A DNA stretch of 20,224 bases, taken from the NCBI GenBank assembly GCA_934466455.1, contig CAKSLF010000021.1:1-20224 (forward strand). The letters run 5' to 3'. The translations under genes were made by a program, and so were the position numbers. Under the pieces are notes generated by a model. That model was given only the letters and a program-made list of their open reading frames with translations, was not told the DNA's origin and ran no database searches. Below are positions 1 through 7,417 of the stretch, piece after piece. Source of the DNA: an uncultured Oscillospiraceae bacterium. GTDB taxonomy: Bacteria > Bacillota > Clostridia > Oscillospirales > Ruminococcaceae. The first letter of the stretch is position 1; each line of letters starts with the position of its first letter.

Positions 1-170
1 TCAACGCCGTCCCCGACGGGGTCCCTAACGGCGTATTTTCAGTATACCTGTTTCGCTCGGCTATCCTGACGGCTCGCTGGCTTTTCCGCACGGAACAAAG
101 CCGCTCTGTAAGGTAAGCGGTATATCACAACCCCCTCCGCCGCTGCGGCGGCACCTCCCCTAAAGGGGAG
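1..170 (+). repeat. A-type dispersed palindromic repeat, copy A1 (left end may be cut by the window)
   Basis: This is the first of four near-full copies of a ~170-bp intergenic element; the others are at 3507-3672 (minus), 5981-6150 and 7248-7417, with a fifth running off the window end at 20151. It contains nested palindromes. The 5' stem pairs 4-10 with 28-34 (ACGCCGT/ACGGCGT) around an inner CCCC/GGGG pair. A long-range TATACC (43-48) / GGTATA (119-124) pair encloses the middle. Two 3' hairpins follow: CCGCCGC-T-GCGGCGG (137-151) and CTCCCC-TAAA-GGGGAG (155-170). There is no coding potential that is not a repeat shadow. Its function is unknown; it could be a MITE-like element or a structured RNA. 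Confidence 0.85.
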
Positions 171-262
171 AAAGCCGCACTCCGCCGACTGGTAGCCGAG
201 AGGCTCGGCGGCTTTGCCGCCCTCGTAAAAAAACGCAAATTATTTTAAGGAGATATAAAATT

Positions 263-1660
263 ATGAAAGTCTTTAACACCATGACAAGGCAAAAGGAGGA
301 GCTTGTTCCGATAACGCCCGGCGAATACAAAATCTATGCCTGCGGGCCGACGGTTTATAACTATATCCATATCGGAAACGCCCGCCCGATCTGCATTTTT
401 GATGTTCTTCGCCGCTATCTTGAGTTTCTTGGGAACAAGGTGACCTTTGTCCAAAACTTTACGGATATCGACGATAAGCTTATCCGCCGTGCGGCGGAGG
501 AAAACACAACCGTGCCGGAGCTTGCGGAGCGGTATATCGCCGAATATAAAACCGACGCCGCCGGTCTTGGCGTGCGGGAGGCAACCATCCACCCCCGTGC
601 AACGGAAAATATGGACAGAATAATCGACATAATCAAAACCCTTGAGGAAAAAGGCTTTGCCTATCCCCTCGGCGACGGCTCCGTATATTTCCGTGTCCGC
701 AAATTTGCCGAATACGGAAAGCTCTCTCATCAAAGCGTTGACGACCTTGAATCCGGCGCAAGAATAGACGCCGACGACCAAAAGGAGGATCCCCTTGATT
801 TCTGCCTTTGGAAGGCGGCAAAGCCCGGCGAGCCCTTCTGGGCTTCCCCTTGGGGAAACGGAAGACCCGGCTGGCACATCGAGTGCTCCGCAATGATCCG
901 CAACTACCTCGGCGAAACGATCGACATTCACTGCGGCGGTCAGGACCTTATCTTCCCCCACCACGAAAACGAAATCGCCCAGGGCGAATGCTGCACCGGA
1001 AAGCCCTATGCCCATTATTGGATGCACAACGGCTATATCAATGTCGATAATGTAAAAATGAGCAAATCCCTCGGAAACTTCTTCACCGTCCGTGATGTTG
1101 CCGAAAAATACGGCTACGAGCCTATCAAGTTTATGATGATACAGGCGCATTACCGCATGCCGCTAAACTACACCGTTTCCGTAATCGAATCCTGCAAGGC
1201 GGCTCTTGAGCGTATGTATACCTGCCGGGATAACCTTGATTTTGCCTTGGAGAATGCGCCGGAGGCGGCGCAGGGCGGCGAGGAGGAGTTCCTCTCCTCT
1301 CTTGAGGACAAAAAAGCCCGCTTTATCGCCGCAATGGACGATGACCTTAACACCGCCGACGCCGTCGCCGTGCTTTTCGACCTTGTTCGTGACATAAATA
1401 CTTATATCGCCGCCCCCCGCGGAAAAGCTTCCCTCGAAGCGGCGGCAAAGCTCTTTGACGAGCTTTGCTCCGTACTCGGAATCCTCTATAACCGCAAAAA
1501 AGAGAGCCTTGACGACGAGGTTGAGGCGATGATAGCCGCCCGCCAAAAAGCCCGCAAGGAAAAAAACTGGGCGGAGGCGGACAGAATCCGTGATGAGCTT
1601 AAAGCCATGGGCATTGTTCTTGAGGATACCCCCAAAGGCGTTAAATGGAAAAAAGCTTAA
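263..1660 (+). CDS. cysS: Cysteinyl-tRNA synthetase (CysRS)
   Basis: Class Ia aminoacyl-tRNA synthetase that activates cysteine with ATP and charges tRNA-Cys in the cytoplasm. The 465-residue length is normal for the family. Visible signatures are the HIGH-type motif HIGN (residues 36-39), the KMSKS loop (265-269) and the zinc site that reads cysteine: C27, C208 (in ECSAM), H233 and E237 (in HHENE). The C-terminal DALR-like and anticodon-binding region is present (RKEKNWAEADRIRDEL near the end). The ATG start is set by AAGGAG at 247-252. Only 92 bases separate it from repeat A1. That gap holds GC-rich hairpins (195-209, 207-221) but no T-box GGUGGNACC-like motif, so cysteine-responsive T-box control is not supported here. 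A terminator follows directly after the stop. Confidence 0.98.
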   Translation: MKVFNTMTRQKEELVPITPGEYKIYACGPTVYNYIHIGNARPICIFDVLRRYLEFLGNKVTFVQNFTDIDDKLIRRAAEENTTVPELAERYIAEYKTDAAGLGVREATIHPRATENMDRIIDIIKTLEEKGFAYPLGDGSVYFRVRKFAEYGKLSHQSVDDLESGARIDADDQKEDPLDFCLWKAAKPGEPFWASPWGNGRPGWHIECSAMIRNYLGETIDIHCGGQDLIFPHHENEIAQGECCTGKPYAHYWMHNGYINVDNVKMSKSLGNFFTVRDVAEKYGYEPIKFMMIQAHYRMPLNYTVSVIESCKAALERMYTCRDNLDFALENAPEAAQGGEEEFLSSLEDKKARFIAAMDDDLNTADAVAVLFDLVRDINTYIAAPRGKASLEAAAKLFDELCSVLGILYNRKKESLDDEVEAMIAARQKARKEKNWAEADRIRDELKAMGIVLEDTPKGVKWKKA

Positions 1661-1677
1661 TTTTGCTTAACATACAA

Positions 1678-1716
1678 AAATACGGTCTGCGCAAAAACGC
1701 AGACCGTATTTTTTTT
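1678..1716 (+). terminator. Intrinsic terminator of cysS
   Basis: A perfect 14-bp stem (1678-1691 with 1698-1711, loop CAAAAA) is followed by an uninterrupted T run. On the minus strand the stem is preceded by T-rich sequence and followed by AAA/TTT, so it may also stop the convergent GNAT transcript. Confidence 0.92.
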
Positions 1717-1742
1717 GAGCACGGCGGTTAGGTATCGGAAAA

Positions 1743-2222
1743 TCAAAGCTCCATAACGGCAAGAACGCTGCCGTTTTCGTCCGGTGCGCCGGCTTTCATC
1801 CCAACGGAAGCAAAAAGCGCAGCCGCCGCTTTGTTGTCGGCGGTGTATGCGGCACAAAGCTTTGCCGCATTGCCGAGGGGCATTTCCCTCGCTTCGGAAA
1901 TCGCCTTTTTAAGAGCGGCTTTTCCGTAGCCGAGCTTTTGGCAGTTTGCGTCCGTCATAATGCGCCATACGCAGTAATAAGGCTCGGGAACATCCTCGTC
2001 GCCTTCCTCGCAATAGCCAAGCATGACAAAGCCGACCATAACATTCTGCTCTGCGTCGTATACGCCGAAGGGCATTGGCACAAGGTCGCCGCTTGTCATT
2101 GCAACATACGCTTCCGCAAGGGAGCACATATTTTCCGGAATAAAGTCCTGCTGCTGCTCTTTAACATCAAGAGCAACGCATTCTTCAAAATTTTCTTCGG
2201 TAATCGGTCTTAATTCAACCAT
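1743..2222 (-). CDS. GNAT-family N-acetyltransferase, polyamine-acetyltransferase-like
   Basis: A 159-residue cytoplasmic acetyl-CoA-dependent transferase. The acetyl-CoA pyrophosphate-binding loop is seen as QKLGYGKAAL (the Q/RxxGxG/A motif), preceded by the beta strand YYCVWRIMTDANC. The N-terminal VELRPITEENFEECVALDV and the overall layout resemble the BltD/PaiA spermidine/spermine acetyltransferase branch. That substrate is an inference from resemblance, not shown. The start is fixed by GAGGTG six bases upstream, which overlaps the end of the preceding gene. The stop of the 3D-domain gene is only nine bases away, so the two are probably cotranscribed. Transcription ends against the cysS terminator region. 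Confidence 0.88.
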   Translation of the reverse strand: MVELRPITEENFEECVALDVKEQQQDFIPENMCSLAEAYVAMTSGDLVPMPFGVYDAEQNVMVGFVMLGYCEEGDEDVPEPYYCVWRIMTDANCQKLGYGKAALKKAISEAREMPLGNAAKLCAAYTADNKAAAALFASVGMKAGAPDENGSVLAVMEL

Positions 2223-2231
2223 AAAAACACC

Positions 2232-3305
2232 TCATTCCAAAATATAAACATCAACATAACGCAGCCCGTTAAGCACACATTCGTAATATGTATCGTAATA
2301 AAGGTCAACAAAGTTTTTCCCGGAAAGCATTGCTCCGCCGGTGTCCGCCGCAAGGGCATAGCCATAGACAAAGCCGGTGTTTCCGTGGGCAACAATCCAC
2401 ATCTTTGTTCCGTAAGGAACTATCTTCGGGTCAACGGCAACATAGCCGACTTGGGCAAGGCGACCCGTTGCGGTTCCTGCGCCGGGGGGAGCGTAATAGC
2501 CCGTTGCACGGACATTTTCATATACCTTTGTGTACGAGGAAGGCACGCCGTTTACAATATCGTATCCGTAATCGAGGGGCGAGATAACGCTTCCGTCGCC
2601 GACGACATATTTGTCGTCGGTGGCTTTTTTTATAACATCCTCGGAAACAAGGACCTTGTCCTCCATAACCCCGTCAACGATTTTCTGCTCGTAGGTTTTA
2701 AGCAGGGTGCCGTTTTTTCCGTAAGAAAGAAGCACGGTTTTTCCGCCGGAGATAAGCGAGGTTCCCCGATAGCTCTGCCCTCTTTGTATGGTTTCCTCCT
2801 CGGTTGTGATTATGTAATCAACACGGGTTATCTTTATAATATCCCCCGGCTCGACGGTTTTTTCTGCGGAGGTATTTATATAATCCGTTCCCCGAACGGA
2901 AAGCCCGGAGGCATACAGGGCGTCGGCGACGGTGTCGCCCTCGGCGGCAAGCACATGATAGCGAAGCTTGTCTGCGTCAATTTCAATATCGAATGCGCTT
3001 TGCACCTTTATTTCGGAATTTGTTTCGGAATAATCGCCGAAAAAACCGGGATTTTCAAAACCGGAGGCTGTTACAACATCGTCCCTGCCCGGCTTTATCC
3101 CAAGCCGCTCCAAAATCTGCGCCGGGTCGCAAACGGCGGTATGCACGGTGGTTATTTCCCCGTCGTAATCAACCCGGACGGTTTTTACTCTGGAGGGTAT
3201 CCAGCACAGCAAAAATGCGGCTGCGGCGGAAAATACCGCAAGGGCAAAAGCCCTGCTTTTAAGCACGGCAAAAGCGCATTTTAAGCCGAAAAGAAACCTC
3301 TGCAT
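2232..3305 (-). CDS. Membrane-anchored DUF348/G5/3D-domain cell-wall protein (YabE/Rpf-like)
   Basis: 357 residues. An N-terminal membrane anchor (about residues 13-35, alanine/leucine rich) is followed by one or two DUF348 ubiquitin-like repeats (about 44-77 and 105-145). Next come a G5 domain (about 150-225) and a C-terminal 3D domain (about 265-357). The 3D domain shows its three aspartates in VDPKIVPYGT, AADTG and NFVDLYYD, a double-psi barrel related to MltA-type lytic transglycosylases. Proteins of this build act on or bind peptidoglycan outside the membrane and resemble YabE and resuscitation-promoting factors. The exact reaction is inferred. The start is supported by AAAGGAGG six bases upstream, and a consensus promoter lies at 3332-3360. 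It is the first gene of a unit with the GNAT gene. Confidence 0.92.
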   Translation of the reverse strand: MQRFLFGLKCAFAVLKSRAFALAVFSAAAAFLLCWIPSRVKTVRVDYDGEITTVHTAVCDPAQILERLGIKPGRDDVVTASGFENPGFFGDYSETNSEIKVQSAFDIEIDADKLRYHVLAAEGDTVADALYASGLSVRGTDYINTSAEKTVEPGDIIKITRVDYIITTEEETIQRGQSYRGTSLISGGKTVLLSYGKNGTLLKTYEQKIVDGVMEDKVLVSEDVIKKATDDKYVVGDGSVISPLDYGYDIVNGVPSSYTKVYENVRATGYYAPPGAGTATGRLAQVGYVAVDPKIVPYGTKMWIVAHGNTGFVYGYALAADTGGAMLSGKNFVDLYYDTYYECVLNGLRYVDVYILE

Positions 3306-3331
3306 GGTACGCCTCCTTTACAATAACTTAT

Positions 3332-3360
3332 ATTATATGCAAAATGGTGTCCTTTGTCAA
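3332..3360 (-). promoter_or_regulatory. Sigma-A promoter of the 3D-domain/GNAT unit
   Basis: On the minus strand, TTGACA (3360-3355) and TATAAT (3337-3332) are separated by exactly 17 bases. This is a full consensus match, 27 bases upstream of the ATG and just before the GGAGG site. Confidence 0.93.
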
Positions 3361-3506
3361 ATTATAAGCCAAAAATAGCCATTCGGTGGGAAAAAACGGC
3401 GGGTATTCCGCCTTTCTCCGCACAAATTTTTTCGAAGAAGGCGGCTCCGCCGCATTTCTCGCCTCCCCTGTGCAAGCCCCGCACCGAGGGCTTGCGGTGC
3501 GACTTT

Positions 3507-3672
3507 CTCCCCTTTAGGGGAGGTGCCGCCGCAGCGGCGGAGGGGGTTGTGATATACCGCTTACCTTACAGAGCGACTTTGCTCTGTGCGGAAAAGTCTG
3601 CGAGCCGTCAGGATAGCCGAGCGAAATAGGTATACTGAAAATACGCCGTTAGGGACCCCGTCGGGGACGGCG
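3507..3672 (-). repeat. A-type repeat, copy A2 (inverted)
   Basis: This is the reverse complement of A1 with only a few substitutions. It includes the CTCCCC/GGGGAG and CCGCCGC/GCGGCGG hairpins at its low-coordinate end and the ACGCCGT stem at its high end, the latter slightly truncated at 3672. Confidence 0.88.
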
Positions 3673-3687
3673 GGAGAGTGGAAACGG

Positions 3688-3790
3688 CTTTTCTTTTGGT
3701 TACAAAAGAAAAGGGGTAAACTGTGAAAAACCTACACCGAGGACGGCAAAGAGAAAGAAAACGGCTTTTCTTTTGGTTGCAAAAGAAAAG
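3688..3790. repeat. Two C-type palindromes (C1 3688-3713, C2 3765-3790)
   Basis: Each is a perfect 11-bp inverted repeat CTTTTCTTTTG / CAAAAGAAAAG around a four-base loop (GTTA in C1, GTTG in C2), followed by GGGGTAAACTGTGAAAA. Further copies, some decayed, lie at 5768-5790, 5842-5867, 7134-7154 and 7211-7236, always between a B and an A module. Confidence 0.88.
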
Positions 3791-3828
3791 GGGTAAACTG
3801 TGAAAAGTGTAAACGCTATACCCTGTCA

Positions 3829-3891
3829 GGGATACAACCCCTCAGTCAAAACCTACGGTTTTGCCAGCTCCCCTTACACAGGGGAGCCGAG
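3829..3891 (-). repeat. B-type element B1 (variable hairpin CAAAACC)
   Basis: The conserved ends of the B family are present: on the minus strand CTCGGCTCCCC...GGGGAGCTGG at one end and GACTGAGGGGTTGTATCCC at the other. They enclose a 7-bp hairpin (3847-3853 with 3857-3863). Confidence 0.85.
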
Positions 3892-3904
3892 ATTCGCCCT
3901 CCGC

Positions 3905-3932
3905 CGCCGGGCGGCACCTCCCCTAAAGGGGA
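3905..3932 (+). repeat. Partial A repeat (3' hairpins only)
   Basis: Only the GC-rich hairpin and the CTCCCC-TAAA-GGGGAG hairpin of the A family remain. They lie directly between B1 and B2. Confidence 0.7.
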
Positions 3933-3970
3933 GGGGGCGGAAGCAGCGGAAAGCGGCATAAACACTTTCC

Positions 3971-4038
3971 ATACAACCCCTCAGTCTTTTTGCTCCTTCG
4001 GAGCAAAAATCCGGCTCCCCTTGCACAGGGGAGCCGAG
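3971..4038 (-). repeat. B-type element B2 (variable hairpin TTTTTGCTCC)
   Basis: Same conserved ends as B1, but the central hairpin is a different, perfect 10-bp stem (3987-3996 with 4000-4009, loop TTC). Confidence 0.85.
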
Positions 4039-4116
4039 AAACGCCCCCGCCGCTTTTCCCGCAGAGACGGATGCGTTTTTGCGGTTAAAATTTTTACAAA
4101 AAATTTCGGCGGGGGC

Positions 4117-4145
4117 TTTATTTTTACCGTGAAAGGGTTTATAAT
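4117..4145 (+). promoter_or_regulatory. Possible promoter of the alcohol dehydrogenase
   Basis: A TATAAT (4140-4145) lies 62 bases before the start. The -35 region is weak (TTTATT, 4117-4122, 17-base spacing). The same CTTTATTTTT block stands 14-15 bases before a TATAAT upstream of the M50 gene at 15679-15709. Confidence 0.45.
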
Positions 4146-4207
4146 ATATGTGTAGTAAATTCGAAAAAACAATTTTGCAATTTTAATCTATGCTTACGGA
4201 GGAAAAA

Positions 4208-5377
4208 ATGCAGGATTTTGAACTTAAAACAAAAATTTTCTTCGGCGAAAATTCCCTTGACCACCTGCTCCAAAAAAAGAGCAAAAACGCAATGATAGTC
4301 GCTGACCCTTTTACCGTACAAAGCGGCATTATTAAGCATGTTACGGACCGCCTTGACAAAGACGGCATTCCCTATAAAATTTTTGATAATGTTGTGCCGG
4401 ATCCGCCAATGGATAAAATCGTAATCGGAGTAAAGGCAGCCCTTGAACAGATGCCGGATTGCCTTATGGCGGTCGGCGGCGGCTCCGCAATCGACTTTAC
4501 AAAGGCGGTTAAAAAGTTCTCCCACGAGATTTGCGCCGACTTTAACCCAAAATTTATCGCAATCCCCACAACAAGCGGCACCGGAAGCGAGGTTACCCAG
4601 GTAGCCGTTGTTACCGATACCGAAAAGCAGATAAAATACCCCCTTGAGGACCGTGACCTTATCCCGGACGAGGCGATACTCGACGCCGTTCTCGTAAAAA
4701 CCGTTCCGAGAACAATCACCGCAGATACCGGTATGGACATCATAACCCACGCAATCGAGGCTTTTACCAGCACAGGCAGAAACGATTTTTCCGATGCCCT
4801 TGCGGAGCGTGCAATAAAGCTTTGCTGCCGTTTTCTCTGCCGTTCCTACCTTAACCCGGACGATACCGAGGCAAGGCAGGAGATACATGTTGCCTCCTGC
4901 ATGGCGGGCGTTGCCTTTAACGCAGCCGGCTTGGGGCTTGTTCACGGAATGTCCCACCAGCTCGGCGCACATTTCCATATCCCCCACGGAAGAGCAAACT
5001 CCATTCTTCTTCCTCATATTATCGCCTATAACAGCAATATTCAGGATATGACCATTCCCCACGACGGTTTTCCGCCCTGCGCAAAGAAATATTGCGAGAT
5101 TGCCGCTTCTCTCGGCATAATCAACTTCAACGAGGTTTCCACCGTTCGTTCCCTTATGAATTACCTCAAGATTCTTGCAAGAGAGATGGAAGAGCCTTGC
5201 TGCATAAAGGACATCAAGACGATTTCCAAGGAAGAATATTTCGGCGCAATTCCAAAGATGGCTGCCGCCGCTCTTGAGGACGCCACCACCAAGACCAACC
5301 CCCGTGTTCCGACTCAGGAAGAGGTCGAGGCTATCTACCGTGACATCTGGGATTTTGAGGTTGTGGATAAATACTGA
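4208..5377 (+). CDS. Iron-containing (group III) alcohol dehydrogenase
   Basis: A 389-residue NAD(P)-dependent oxidoreductase of the Fe-ADH fold. It shows the nucleotide-binding GGGS (residues 90-93) and PTTSGTGSEVT. The four metal ligands fit the family spacing: D177 and H181 in DTGMDIITH, H246 in GLVHGMSH and H260 in IPHG. ATG 4208 is chosen over the upstream ATG at 4190 because GGAGG (4198-4202) sits five bases before it and inside the longer frame. The gene stands alone between a repeat mosaic and its own terminator. Substrate (ethanol, butanol, 1,2-diols or others) cannot be told from sequence alone. Confidence 0.95.
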   Translation: MQDFELKTKIFFGENSLDHLLQKKSKNAMIVADPFTVQSGIIKHVTDRLDKDGIPYKIFDNVVPDPPMDKIVIGVKAALEQMPDCLMAVGGGSAIDFTKAVKKFSHEICADFNPKFIAIPTTSGTGSEVTQVAVVTDTEKQIKYPLEDRDLIPDEAILDAVLVKTVPRTITADTGMDIITHAIEAFTSTGRNDFSDALAERAIKLCCRFLCRSYLNPDDTEARQEIHVASCMAGVAFNAAGLGLVHGMSHQLGAHFHIPHGRANSILLPHIIAYNSNIQDMTIPHDGFPPCAKKYCEIAASLGIINFNEVSTVRSLMNYLKILAREMEEPCCIKDIKTISKEEYFGAIPKMAAAALEDATTKTNPRVPTQEEVEAIYRDIWDFEVVDKY

Positions 5378-5394
5378 TAATCGGTTATGCGATT

Positions 5395-5440
5395 AAGCCC
5401 TTTTCGGAGCAGAAGCTCCGAAAAGGGCTTTGTTTTTTTT
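5395..5440 (+). terminator. Intrinsic terminator of the alcohol dehydrogenase gene
   Basis: A perfect 16-bp stem (5395-5410 with 5415-5430, loop AGAA) is followed by TG and eight T. Confidence 0.96.
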
Positions 5441-5559
5441 CAAAAAATATGCCGCTTTCAATACAGCCCCGCCCCCTTTGTAGTGTTCGCACCACTCCGA
5501 CGGAGAGCGAACCTCGGCTCCCCTGTGCAAACCCCGCACCGCTCCGACGGAGAGCGAAC

Positions 5560-5635
5560 CTCGGCTCCCCTTGCACAGGGGAGCTGGCACGGCGGTTAGG
5601 GATTAAAATGCCGTGACTGAGGGGTTGTATCCCCC
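5560..5635 (+). repeat. B-type element B3 (variable hairpin CACGGC)
   Basis: Conserved B ends enclose a central stem CACGGC (5588-5593) / GCCGTG (5610-5615) with a 16-base loop. Confidence 0.82.
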
Positions 5636-5663
5636 GACCGGCGAAAGGGTTTGCGCTGCGAAT

Positions 5664-5727
5664 CTCGGCTCCCCTGTGCAAGGGGAGCTGGCAAAACCGT
5701 AGGTTTTGACTGAGGGGTTGTATCCCC
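5664..5727 (+). repeat. B-type element B4 (variable hairpin CAAAACC)
   Basis: Conserved B ends enclose CAAAACC (5692-5698) / GGTTTTG (5702-5708), the same hairpin type as B1. The loop here is GTA; B1 read in the same orientation also gives GTA. Confidence 0.85.
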
Positions 5728-5980
5728 TGATAAGGTATAGCGTTTGCGCTTTTCACTGTTTACTCCGCTCTTTTGTAACCAAAAGAAAAGCCGTTTTCAT
5801 CCTCTGCGCCGTCCTCGGCGTAAGTCTTCCATAGTTTACCCCTTTTCTTTTGTAACCAAAAGAAAAGTCGTAAAGCGGTAAAAGAAAAGTTTTACAACCC
5901 CCACCCTCACGCTCCCGCGTGAGACTCCCCCTTGGAAAGGGGGAATAAACTCTCCACCGGATACAGGGTGCTTTCTAATC

Positions 5981-6150
5981 TCAACGCCGTCCCCGACGGG
6001 GACCCTAACGGCGTATTTTCAATATACCTGTTTCGCTCGGCTATACTGACGGTTCGAAAGCTTTTCCGCACAGAACAAAACCGCTCTGTAAGGTAAGCGG
6101 TATATCATAACCCCCTCCGCCGCTGCGGCGGCACCTCCCCTAAAGGGGAG
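5981..6150 (+). repeat. A-type repeat, copy A3
   Basis: Full-length copy in the same orientation as A1, with scattered substitutions (for example GACCC for GTCCC, CAATATACC for CAGTATACC) and the palindromes retained. Confidence 0.9.
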
Positions 6151-6193
6151 GGGGCGGCGGAGGCGTTGGCGGATTTTTTTTGAAAAACGGCGC

Positions 6194-6225
6194 AAAAAAA
6201 AGCGTCCGCAGTTTTCTGCGGACGC
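6194..6225 (-). terminator. Intrinsic terminator downstream of the DIP1984-family gene
   Basis: On the minus strand a perfect 10-bp stem (6225-6216 with 6211-6202, loop AAAA) is followed by eight T (complement of 6201-6194). It lies about 205 bases past the stop of the DIP1984-family gene. Confidence 0.88.
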
Positions 6226-6430
6226 TGCGCAGCAAGGCTTGCCCCTTGCCCGCCCTCGCCAAAGCGGTCAATGTTCGGTAATAAATGTAATCCGTAAGCG
6301 TACCCGTGTGAGTTGTCCGGGCAAAAATCGTAAAAAAATCGCCGCCCACGCGCTGCACAATTTTTGTGAACTCATTCTCAGTCACAGAGATAACATTCGC
6401 CCCGCAAAGGCTACCTGCTTCCCGCTGCGC

Positions 6431-6883
6431 TTATTTAAGCTCGGTAAGCCAGTTTGTTTCCTGGATTTTGTTGTCAACGAGGCGAAGCTCCTTTGCCATT
6501 TCGTCCGCCTGTTTTTGAAGTTCCTTTACATCAACTGCGCTCATAATTTTTATTTCGGTGCGGCTTGCCCTTTGGGAAAGGCAGCTTGCGTCGCCTATAA
6601 GGTCACGGTATGCGGAAATTCTGATATTAAGGCAATCCCGCCGTGCGATAAGCTCGGTAAGGGTGCCCATATCCGTTACGGTTGCGCAGTTTGTTGCGTT
6701 GATTTTGGCAATAAGCTCCTCAAGGCGGGCTATGCAGCCGTCAAGCTGAGCAACAAGCTCTGCCGGGTCCTCTGCGGGGGCTTCGCCCTCCTGCACCGTG
6801 GCATTGTTTCCAAGGCGGCGGCGCAGCTCGTCTATTTTTGCGTTAAGGTCGGCACGCTCCTGAAGTGCCTCTGCAAGCTTCAT
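6431..6883 (-). CDS. DIP1984-family (septicolysin-annotated) helical protein
   Basis: 150 residues, predicted to be almost wholly alpha-helical and coiled-coil forming. It begins MKLAEALQERADLNAKID and carries the family's VQEGEAPAEDPAELV segment, INATNCAT, LTELIARRDCL and SRTEIKIMSAVDVKELQKQADE, ending near IQETNWLTELK. Database entries of this family are called DIP1984 or septicolysin-like. Its biochemical role is not established and the toxin label should not be taken literally. ATG 6883 is chosen because GGAGGA sits seven bases upstream; an in-frame TTG at 6898 would overlap that site. The stop codon is followed in the same frame by about 80 open codons reaching into the terminator (see findings). 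Confidence 0.88.
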   Translation of the reverse strand: MKLAEALQERADLNAKIDELRRRLGNNATVQEGEAPAEDPAELVAQLDGCIARLEELIAKINATNCATVTDMGTLTELIARRDCLNIRISAYRDLIGDASCLSQRASRTEIKIMSAVDVKELQKQADEMAKELRLVDNKIQETNWLTELK

Positions 6884-7022
6884 ATGTAATTCCTCCAAAA
6901 ATAATAATTTTTCCGTATTAAATCCCGATTTTTCGCCGAGGGCAAGCCGGAAAAAGCCCGGCTTGCGGGGCGTTTCCCGCCGCCCCTGTGCGGGGTCTGC
7001 GCCCCGCCGATTGAGGACGCCT

Positions 7023-7094
7023 CTCGGCTCCCCTGTGCAAGGGGAGCTGGATTTTTGCTCCGAAGGAGCAAAAAGACTGAGGGGTTGTATCCCC
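7023..7094 (+). repeat. B-type element B5 (variable hairpin TTTTTGCTCC)
   Basis: Conserved B ends enclose a perfect 10-bp hairpin (7052-7061 with 7065-7074, loop GAA), the same type as B2. Confidence 0.87.
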
Positions 7095-7247
7095 GACCGG
7101 GTACAGCGTTTACACTTTCTATTGTTTACTCTGTTTTTATAATCAAAAGAAAAGCCTTGCCGCCGGACAGGTTGATGCGGCGGGAGTATTTACGCTTTTA
7201 GGATTTACCCCTTTTCTTTTGTAACCAAAAGAAAAGTTGTTTTCTTC

Positions 7248-7417
7248 TCAACGCCGTCCCCGACGGGGTCCCTAACGGCGTATTTTCAGTATACCTATTT
7301 CGCTCGGCTATCCTGACGGCTCGCAGGCTTTTCCGCACAGAACAAAACCGTTCTGCAAGGTAAGCGGTATATCACAACCCCCTCCGCCGCTGCGGCGGCA
7401 CCTCCCCTAAAGGGGAG
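7248..7417 (+). repeat. A-type repeat, copy A4
   Basis: Full-length copy of A1 in the same orientation, directly preceded by C6. Confidence 0.9.

Larger units (their letters stand above)
3361..4207. other. Gene-free repeat mosaic between the divergent 3D-domain and alcohol dehydrogenase genes
   Basis: This stretch holds a half B unit (about 3458-3480), A2 (minus), two C palindromes, B1 (minus), a partial A (3905-3932), B2 (minus) and the adh promoter region. No convincing ORF is present. Segment 3921-3985 is an inverted copy of sequence at 20099-20175, so the linkers between modules are also conserved. Confidence 0.8.
5441..6193. other. Gene-free composite repeat block B-B-C-C-D-A
   Basis: In order it holds a 46-bp direct repeat that is a tandem B half unit (from 5489 and 5535), B3, B4, C3 (5768-5790, left arm decayed), C4 (5842-5867), a unique segment with two hairpins (about 5907-5952; CTCACGC/GCGTGAG and a CCCCCTT/AAGGGGG stem), and A3. 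The linker between B4 and C3 matches the linker between B1 and C2 in inverted orientation. No gene is visible. Confidence 0.8.

Noticed and set aside
171..262. T-box riboswitch before cysS
   Set aside because: The segment is only 92 bases, has simple GC hairpins and lacks the T-box anticodon-pairing and terminator/antiterminator signature.
2385..3284. Long plus-strand frame opposite the 3D-domain gene
   Set aside because: It is a shadow of a well-supported minus-strand gene with domains, promoter and ribosome binding site; no start signal of its own.
4139..5062. 307-codon minus-strand frame opposite the alcohol dehydrogenase
   Set aside because: Antisense shadow of a conserved enzyme whose metal-binding motifs are all on the plus strand.
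5387..5756. Short proline/arginine-rich frames across the B elements, both strands
   Set aside because: They are translations of palindromic repeats, appear in similar form at every B copy and have no start signals.
6431..6883. Reading the DIP1984/septicolysin-type protein as a pore-forming toxin
   Set aside because: The family label is historical. The sequence shows only a soluble helical coiled-coil protein with no signal peptide.
6239..6889. 216-codon plus-strand frame over the DIP1984-family gene
   Set aside because: The minus strand carries the recognisable family sequence, ribosome binding site and terminator; the plus frame has none.
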